64,000 bases of DNA from Ruminiclostridium cellulolyticum H10 (GTDB taxonomy: Bacteria > Bacillota > Clostridia > Acetivibrionales > DSM-1351): assembly GCF_000022065.1 (NCBI RefSeq), contig NC_011898.1, positions 3,289,501 through 3,353,500 of the forward strand, written 5' to 3'. Of the stretch, positions 60,031 through 64,000 are shown one piece after another (within the stretch, counting starts at the first letter, position 1; each line of letters opens with the position of its first letter). The notes under the pieces are model-generated. The model saw only the letters and a list, made by a program, of their open reading frames with translations, had not been told where the DNA came from and searched no databases. The position numbers and the translations under genes are program-made.

Positions 60031-60432
60031 ATGTATATTCTGCCAGAGAGAATTAAAAGTTTACGCAATGTTAAGGGACAATCCCAAAAAGAAGTAGCAG
60101 AAGCTTTAGGTAAAAGCAGAGAAGCTATTTCAAAATATGAGCTTGGCGAAAGAGAGCCAGACCCAGATGTTATTGTACAATTTTCACAGCATTTTAATGT
60201 ATCCTCTGACTATATGCTGGGAATCACTGATCATATAGAAAACATAGCTCCTGGCAAAAGAATGCCTTACAGTCCGGAATTATATGCTTTTGAAAAGTAC
60301 TTGAATGACCAAAATTTTATCCCCTATCTTCAGCTGGCGGTAAGGATGAAGGATTCAAATATCGAAATAAATCAATTTGAAAAATTTATAAATAAGGTAA
60401 TCAGACAGGAAAAAAAACAAAAACACACTTAA
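60031..60432 (+). CDS. XRE-family transcriptional regulator
   Basis: A 133-residue regulator. HTH: ERIKSLRNVKGQSQKEVAEA, LGKSREAISKYELGEREPDP, DVIVQFSQHFNVSSDYMLGI. The C-terminal half is helical and may dimerise. I use ATG 60031, preceded by TTGAGGTGA, instead of the in-frame GTG nine bases up. It lies convergent to the AgrD-like operon, and its broken paralogue is at 57892. It may respond to the peptide signal or be a phage-type repressor. Confidence 0.88.
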   Translation: MYILPERIKSLRNVKGQSQKEVAEALGKSREAISKYELGEREPDPDVIVQFSQHFNVSSDYMLGITDHIENIAPGKRMPYSPELYAFEKYLNDQNFIPYLQLAVRMKDSNIEINQFEKFINKVIRQEKKQKHT

Positions 60433-60482
60433 AAATAATTAAGGTGTTTTTGTCGTGACTCCGTGTATTGTTCCGATTAAAT

Positions 60483-60629
60483 TCAGCTATGCTGTCTACT
60501 TGCCGTCAAATGTTTCGGTGCTTTTGGCTGATAAAGTGACGAACAACATGCCGAACAAACACCTGATAACGCAAGCTGTGTAATTATAAGTGACAAAGGT
60601 GCAAGCAAAAATTTGATTCTTGACTTCAT
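60483..60629 (-). CDS. AgrD-like cyclic lactone autoinducer peptide precursor
   Basis: A 48-residue precursor: amphipathic leader MKSRIKFLLAPLSLIITQLA, then SGVCSACCSSLYQPKAPKHL and a short tail TASRQHS. The C-S-S-L-Y core followed by Q-P-K-x-P-K-x-L is the standard pattern of clostridial AgrD peptides: the Cys would form a thiolactone with the Tyr carboxyl, and the acidic or polar tail is removed. GGAGGGAAGG lies just before the ATG, 28 bp after the upstream membrane protein gene. No AgrB protease is encoded in the window, so processing must come from elsewhere. Confidence 0.8.
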   Translation of the reverse strand: MKSRIKFLLAPLSLIITQLALSGVCSACCSSLYQPKAPKHLTASRQHS

Positions 60630-60657
60630 AATCCTTCCCTCCCCTCTGTTTAAATAC

Positions 60658-61467
60658 TTACTCAGTTATATAATCAATAAGCTTAACTGCCTCATCTACT
60701 TGGTTATTTACCAGCAGTGCACGTATTTTATCTAAAGCAAATCCGACATCATCCTCCAAATCAGTATACATTTTATATGATTTTTGTAGTAGGTTTCCTA
60801 TTACCATATAAATTAATTTAAATAACAAAATATTAAGTACTAATACTATTACAAACATAGATACAGAAAACATTATTTGATAGATAAGTGTTAACTTATC
60901 ACATAGATCAAGGTATACAAAGTAAAGCAATTGTTCTCCAAATGTTAACAGTAAAAATGATGCCAGGAACAATTTGTGGAATCTGTAATTAATCCGCGTG
61001 GCTAACAAGATTTCATGCTTCCATAAAAATGCTATAACTATTACTTGAACGATTCGTTGAGGCGAAGAAAGCAGTACATACCAATGATATGCATTCTGAA
61101 AGTTTACCATTCCTTTAAATATATATGTAATTACATAAGAAATATATAACATATCTGTCGTAGTAATTATCAGCAAAAAAAATGATGATCCAAATAAAGC
61201 ATATATGGGTTTCAGCCTATATACAATCATGTATATTAGAGAGTATGCGACAGTATGTAATGAAATACTTGTTAATATATTAGGTGATATAGGTCGGATA
61301 ACCCATGATGAGGTAAGCATTAAAACTATCGCAGCTGTAAATTTCAAAATATTCTGAGTATTTATTTTTAAATTTTCTTTTCTGCCGGTAATAAGTAAGG
61401 CTATTATTAAATTCAAAAAAGCTTCGGGCAATGATACTAAAAGTAAAATATATAAATTCATTACCAT
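60658..61467 (-). CDS. AgrC-like polytopic membrane protein without kinase domain
   Basis: A 269-residue membrane protein with six or seven transmembrane helices (NLYILLLVSLPEAFLNLIIA, LFGSSFFLLIITTTDMLYIS, LASFLLLTFGEQLLYFVYLD, MFVIVLVLNILLFKLIYMVI) and a short cytoplasmic tail DLEDDVGFALDKIRALLVNN QVDEAVKLIDYI. Topology and tail resemble AgrC-type receptors up to the dimerisation helix, but the phospho-accepting His and the ATPase domain are missing. I start at ATG 61467 with AGGAGG upstream. Operon with the AgrD-like peptide suggests a receptor, immunity or export role. It is not AgrB: the AgrB His/Cys dyad is not seen. Confidence 0.72.
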   Translation of the reverse strand: MVMNLYILLLVSLPEAFLNLIIALLITGRKENLKINTQNILKFTAAIVLMLTSSWVIRPISPNILTSISLHTVAYSLIYMIVYRLKPIYALFGSSFFLLIITTTDMLYISYVITYIFKGMVNFQNAYHWYVLLSSPQRIVQVIVIAFLWKHEILLATRINYRFHKLFLASFLLLTFGEQLLYFVYLDLCDKLTLIYQIMFSVSMFVIVLVLNILLFKLIYMVIGNLLQKSYKMYTDLEDDVGFALDKIRALLVNNQVDEAVKLIDYITE

Positions 61468-61677
61468 ATATAAACACCTCCTACAAATTTTATTAATTAT
61501 TTCTATTTTATGACATAAAATCTTCAAAGTAAATACAATCAGAGAAAGACCAATAAATCGAGCAATAATTACACTTTTCGACACTTAGATAACGCTATTG
61601 GTGTTAATATTTTGACCCCTATGTATGGTTTTTGAATATAAGCTTTACCTGTAAAGTTATTCTTGGGGTGATATTTA

Positions 61678-62004
61678 ATGGACTATAAGGAAATAGGCAA
61701 AAGAATAAGGGATGAAAGAGAGAGCTTCGGCCTTACCCGAGAAAGATTTGCTGAGATGCTTGAGTTATCAACAAATTTTGTCGGACAGATAGAACGCGGC
61801 GAGAAAAAAATGAGTCTCGAAACTCTTATAAATATCTCTGACTGTTTGCATATATCTCTGGATTATTTAATAAAGGGCACACCGGAAAATAATATAAACA
61901 CCAACAAGCTTCAAAAGCTTATTGATAAATGTTCAAAAGAGGAAATATCGCTTATCACAGATATGCTGAAAAGTATGCTCCCTTACCTAAAAAAGTTAAA
62001 ATGA
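61678..62004 (+). CDS. XRE-family transcriptional regulator
   Basis: A 108-residue regulator: IGKRIRDERESFGLTRERFA, EMLELSTNFVGQIERGEKKM, SLETLINISDCLHISLDYLI is a standard lambda-repressor-like HTH. The tail (SKEEISLITDMLKSMLPYLK) is a dimerisation helix seen in short XRE regulators. Divergent from the AgrC-like/AgrD operon with a 210-bp shared promoter region, so it probably controls that operon. GGGGTGATATTT precedes the ATG. A terminator follows directly. Confidence 0.9.
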   Translation: MDYKEIGKRIRDERESFGLTRERFAEMLELSTNFVGQIERGEKKMSLETLINISDCLHISLDYLIKGTPENNINTNKLQKLIDKCSKEEISLITDMLKSMLPYLKKLK

Positions 62005-62029
62005 AACCCCCGCCTAGCCGGGTTTTTTC
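62004..62029 (+). terminator. Terminator of the XRE gene
   Basis: CCCG/CGGG stem inside AAACCCCCG and CCGGGTTTTTT, with T6, starting at the stop codon. Confidence 0.75.
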
Positions 62030-62153
62030 GTAGTGGGCGTCTTCAGATTCATCAACAACATCAAACTAGGTGTTACAGTGTTTTACCAGTTCTCGATGAT
62101 GTAAGTCCATTGAAAATCAATGATAATTTATTTCTTTATTTTAACAGTCAGGA

Positions 62154-62865
62154 CCACCCGCTTAGCGGGTGGCTTGCACTAGCCCTATAAGGGCATGTTA
62201 CTTGCTTGAGCCTTAAGGCTTATTGAATAGTTCGCCAACCGCATTTATTTACTCACTACCGCTAAAGCGGTCGGCTACTTGCTCTTCTTTCCTTGCTTAC
62301 CCGTAAACGGGTCCACGTACTCTATCAAACTTAACTGGTCGCTTGCTATGTCTGATTGCAACTGCTTTCTAATATATTCTTCAATTTTCTTCGCATTCTT
62401 GCCAACTGTATCAACATAGTATCCTCTACACCAGAAGTGTCTGTTACCATATTTATATTTTAGATGGCATATTTATCGAATATCATTAAAGAACTTTTGC
62501 CTTTTAAATATCCCATTATTTTTGATACACTATATTTAGGTGGTATCCTAACAAGCATATGTATGTGGTCCTTACAACACTCCGCTTCTATAATTTCTAT
62601 ACCTTTCCTTTCGCACAGTTCCCTCAGCATCTTACCTATATCCTGCTTTATTTTCCCGTATATTATTTGTCGACGATACTTTGCTGCAAACACCAAATGA
62701 TATTTGCATTCCCATGTCGTATGTGCTAAATTATTCTTGTCCATTGTGGACCCTCCTTTGTTTTTTTATGTGGTTGGCAAACCTACACTATTTTAACATT
62801 GGAGGTTTTATTTTTTCCACTTGAAGCTAAAGCCTTATGGCTCACCCCGGCTTAGCCGGGGGTTT
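62154..62865 (-). mobile_element. IS200/IS605-type element (transposase broken)
   Basis: A tnpA relic bounded by subterminal hairpins of the same style: CCACCCGC-TTA-GCGGGTGG at 62154-62172 and CCCCGGC-TTA-GCCGGGG at 62846-62862. IS200 elements recognise such hairpins as single-stranded DNA at both ends and insert without target duplications. No tnpB is present. Between the left hairpin and tnpA there are further short palindromes. Exact ends are not defined. Confidence 0.7.
62275..62744 (-). pseudogene. tnpA: IS200/IS605 TnpA transposase, single-base frameshift
   Basis: Small HUH/Y1 transposase. First 94 codons: HTTWECKYHLVFAAKYRRQI, the HUH motif in KDHIHMLVRIPPKYSVSKIM, then DKYAI and stop at 62460. 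Another frame continues LKYKYGNRHFWCRGYYVDTV, GKNAKKIEEYIRKQLQSDIA (the Tyr of EEYIRKQ is the nucleophile) to TAG 62275. GCCATCTAAAA should be GCCAATCTAAAA, so one A is missing. It would be inactive as written. GGAGGGTCC precedes the ATG. Confidence 0.88.
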
Positions 62866-62883
62866 ATTGTTATATACAAAAAA

Positions 62884-62910
62884 ACCAGTGAAAAAAATAA
62901 ATTCACTGGT
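62884..62910 (-). terminator. Terminator after the 62933 gene
   Basis: ACCAGTGAA/TTCACTGGT (9 bp) with a 9-base loop and T7 on the minus strand, 23 bases after the stop codon. Confidence 0.85.
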
Positions 62911-62932
62911 CTTTAAAGTCTTTTATTGTATA

Positions 62933-63427
62933 CTAATTTGTATTTGAATCAATATAAATATAATTTCCTTGTGGATTAATACTTGTTTCAATAGATAAAG
63001 TAAAAGGTGTATTTTTATAATTAAACCTAAACTTTTCTCTTTCATCTGTACTTGATGAATCCTTCATAAATGTATCCTTATCACTTATTCTCTTGAAATA
63101 ATTAGTAACTTCGCCTTTTCCTAAAGTTGTACAATAGGTTGCTGCTTTATCTGAATACCTGTAATAAAAAACAGTGCTTTCAGGTAAAGGAAGAGAAGGA
63201 ATATTTTTATCAGTTAAATTCTTATGTTGATTCACTTGCCTAAATTTTAAATCAACGGATAACCTAAATTGCTGATTGGTAAAGTATCTAAATCCGACAG
63301 TGCCTAGTATTCCCCAAAACAGTACCAGTGCTATTATTGTATAGATTAAAAAATTTTTTTTAACTGCTAAAAATGCCATACCAAAGCTTAAAATTATAAA
63401 TACAATTACTATAAAAAAGTAGTTCAT
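62933..63427 (-). CDS. Membrane protein of unknown function
   Basis: A 164-residue protein with two N-terminal membrane helices (YFFIVIVFIILSFGMAFLAV; FLIYTIIALVLFWGILGTVG) and a soluble C-terminal domain (STVFYYRYSDKAATYCTTLG, FRFNYKNTPFTLSIETSINP). ATG 63427 has GAAGGAG six bases upstream, better than the open-frame start 18 bases up. It lies after the peptidase gene on the same strand, possibly as its partner. No family recognised. Confidence 0.72.
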   Translation of the reverse strand: MNYFFIVIVFIILSFGMAFLAVKKNFLIYTIIALVLFWGILGTVGFRYFTNQQFRLSVDLKFRQVNQHKNLTDKNIPSLPLPESTVFYYRYSDKAATYCTTLGKGEVTNYFKRISDKDTFMKDSSSTDEREKFRFNYKNTPFTLSIETSINPQGNYIYIDSNTN

Positions 63428-63538
63428 TTTTTTCTCCTTCTTCATACTTTGTTACTAACTCTCTTAATATGAAAATGAGTTTATGTATACTCGTTATATA
63501 TATTATGCAAATATTGTAATAAATAGTACAGTAATTAA

Positions 63539-64000
63539 TTATGATGGGAATATCTTTGTAAAGCTTCCTAATGTACTTGTCCCCCAAGCATCCCAATCGA
63601 TATATCTATTATCTTTTGTCCAGTTATCATTTACTTTGAAAAACTCTGTATCTGAATTATACCAGTTAGAGCCTTTATAAATGCAATATCCAGTGACGCA
63701 TATTGAATGATTCGAATAATATCCAAATGCTATATTAAATACAAATGGTCTATTCTGGTCAATTTCTGCTTGTGCTGTACTCCAATCTAATATATAGTCA
63801 TTATTTCCTCGACCCGTTTTATGACCATATTTTACCCATAAATCAGTAACAATGTCATCTGCTTTTGTAGGGTCCGTTCCTGCACTTGCCGTATAACCGT
63901 ATTTTTTTGCAATAGTTCGTATATCTGAATAAAGTGTACTTATATTCGAAGGTATTCCAGCTTGTCCTTGTGTTCTATGATAATCAAATACCATAGTTAT
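63539..64000 (-). CDS. Papain-like/C39-type cysteine peptidase, partial
   Basis: The C-terminal 150 codons of a gene that continues beyond 64000. FNIAFGYYSNHSICVTGYCI has the catalytic His, and FFKVNDNWTKDNRYIDWDAW the Asn/Asp strand, both typical of C39-like or papain-like secreted peptidases of clostridia; the catalytic Cys should lie upstream outside the window. VFDYHRTQGQAGIPSNISTL precedes. No start can be given because the 5' end is missing. Confidence 0.72.
   Translation of the reverse strand: MTMVFDYHRTQGQAGIPSNISTLYSDIRTIAKKYGYTASAGTDPTKADDIVTDLWVKYGHKTGRGNNDYILDWSTAQAEIDQNRPFVFNIAFGYYSNHSICVTGYCIYKGSNWYNSDTEFFKVNDNWTKDNRYIDWDAWGTSTLGSFTKIFPS

Noticed and set aside
1-64000. CRISPR array, tRNA or rRNA
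   Set aside because: No regularly spaced repeats and no tRNA- or rRNA-like sequence were seen.

Overview
The window looks like low-GC DNA from a Gram-positive anaerobe of class Clostridia, probably near Ruminiclostridium or Acetivibrio. The grounds are codon use, strong GGAGG ribosome binding sites, an S-layer-homology surface protein, a cyclic-lactone autoinducer peptide and the type of conjugative machinery. About 57 kb is an integrative and conjugative element (ICE), read almost entirely on the minus strand. No rRNA, tRNA or CRISPR array was seen.

Layout. 1-5.9 kb: integration module with two complete large serine recombinases, one recombinase lacking its catalytic domain, a catalytic-domain-only protein without the nucleophilic serine, a SHOCT-like small protein, a possible structured RNA and a sigma-like regulator. 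7-12.4 kb: a lipoprotein, a secreted protein, a small HTH protein, the VirD4/TraG coupling protein, a lone plus-strand DUF3781 gene and a toprim primase-like protein. 12.5-16.5 kb: cargo with an Acr3 arsenite exporter, a frameshifted IS110-type element, a rhodanese fragment and a secreted copper-amine-oxidase-N-like protein. 17-22.5 kb: MobP3-like relaxase (frameshifted), an RHH partner, an oriT-like intergenic region, two DUF6103-like proteins and an NlpC/P60 hydrolase. 22.5-29.7 kb: a group II intron splitting a gamma-glutamylcyclotransferase gene, an amidoligase, VirB4, an interrupted conserved protein and a PrgI/VirB3-like protein. 29.7-34.5 kb: cargo bounded by two copies of a cytosine-methyltransferase 3' end, holding pirin, CDGSH/rubredoxin remnants and a DUF4157 polymorphic toxin with a colicin-D-like tip and putative immunity gene. 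34.5-42.4 kb: cytosine methyltransferase, TrbL/VirB6-like protein, and a second group II intron splitting a small pilin-like gene. 42.4-50.3 kb: a Tad-type pilus cluster (TadE-like proteins, TadC, TadB, CpaF, TadZ/CpaE, CpaB, prepilin peptidase, Flp-like pilin) and a SpoVG-like protein. 50.3-57 kb: YodL protein, a giant SLH/Ig surface protein, AbrB-type regulators and an adenine methyltransferase.

Right of 57 kb the density drops: an XRE remnant with twin palindromic promoters, a secreted protein, an intact XRE regulator, an AgrD-like peptide next to an AgrC-like membrane protein, another XRE regulator, a broken IS200/IS605 transposase and a partial cysteine peptidase. This may be host DNA or the far end of the element.

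How it works together: recombinases excise and integrate; relaxase, RHH protein and oriT start transfer; VirD4, VirB4, TrbL-like, PrgI-like and NlpC/P60 proteins form the DNA channel; the Tad-like pilus and SLH adhesin probably give cell contact; two methyltransferases may protect incoming DNA. Many genes carry a single lesion (relaxase, cytosine methyltransferase, second intron protein, PrgI-neighbour protein, IS110, IS200), so the element is either decaying or the assembly has single-base errors. The most unusual observation is a shared C-terminal tail (G-hydrophobic-x-M-x-L type) on several unrelated element proteins.
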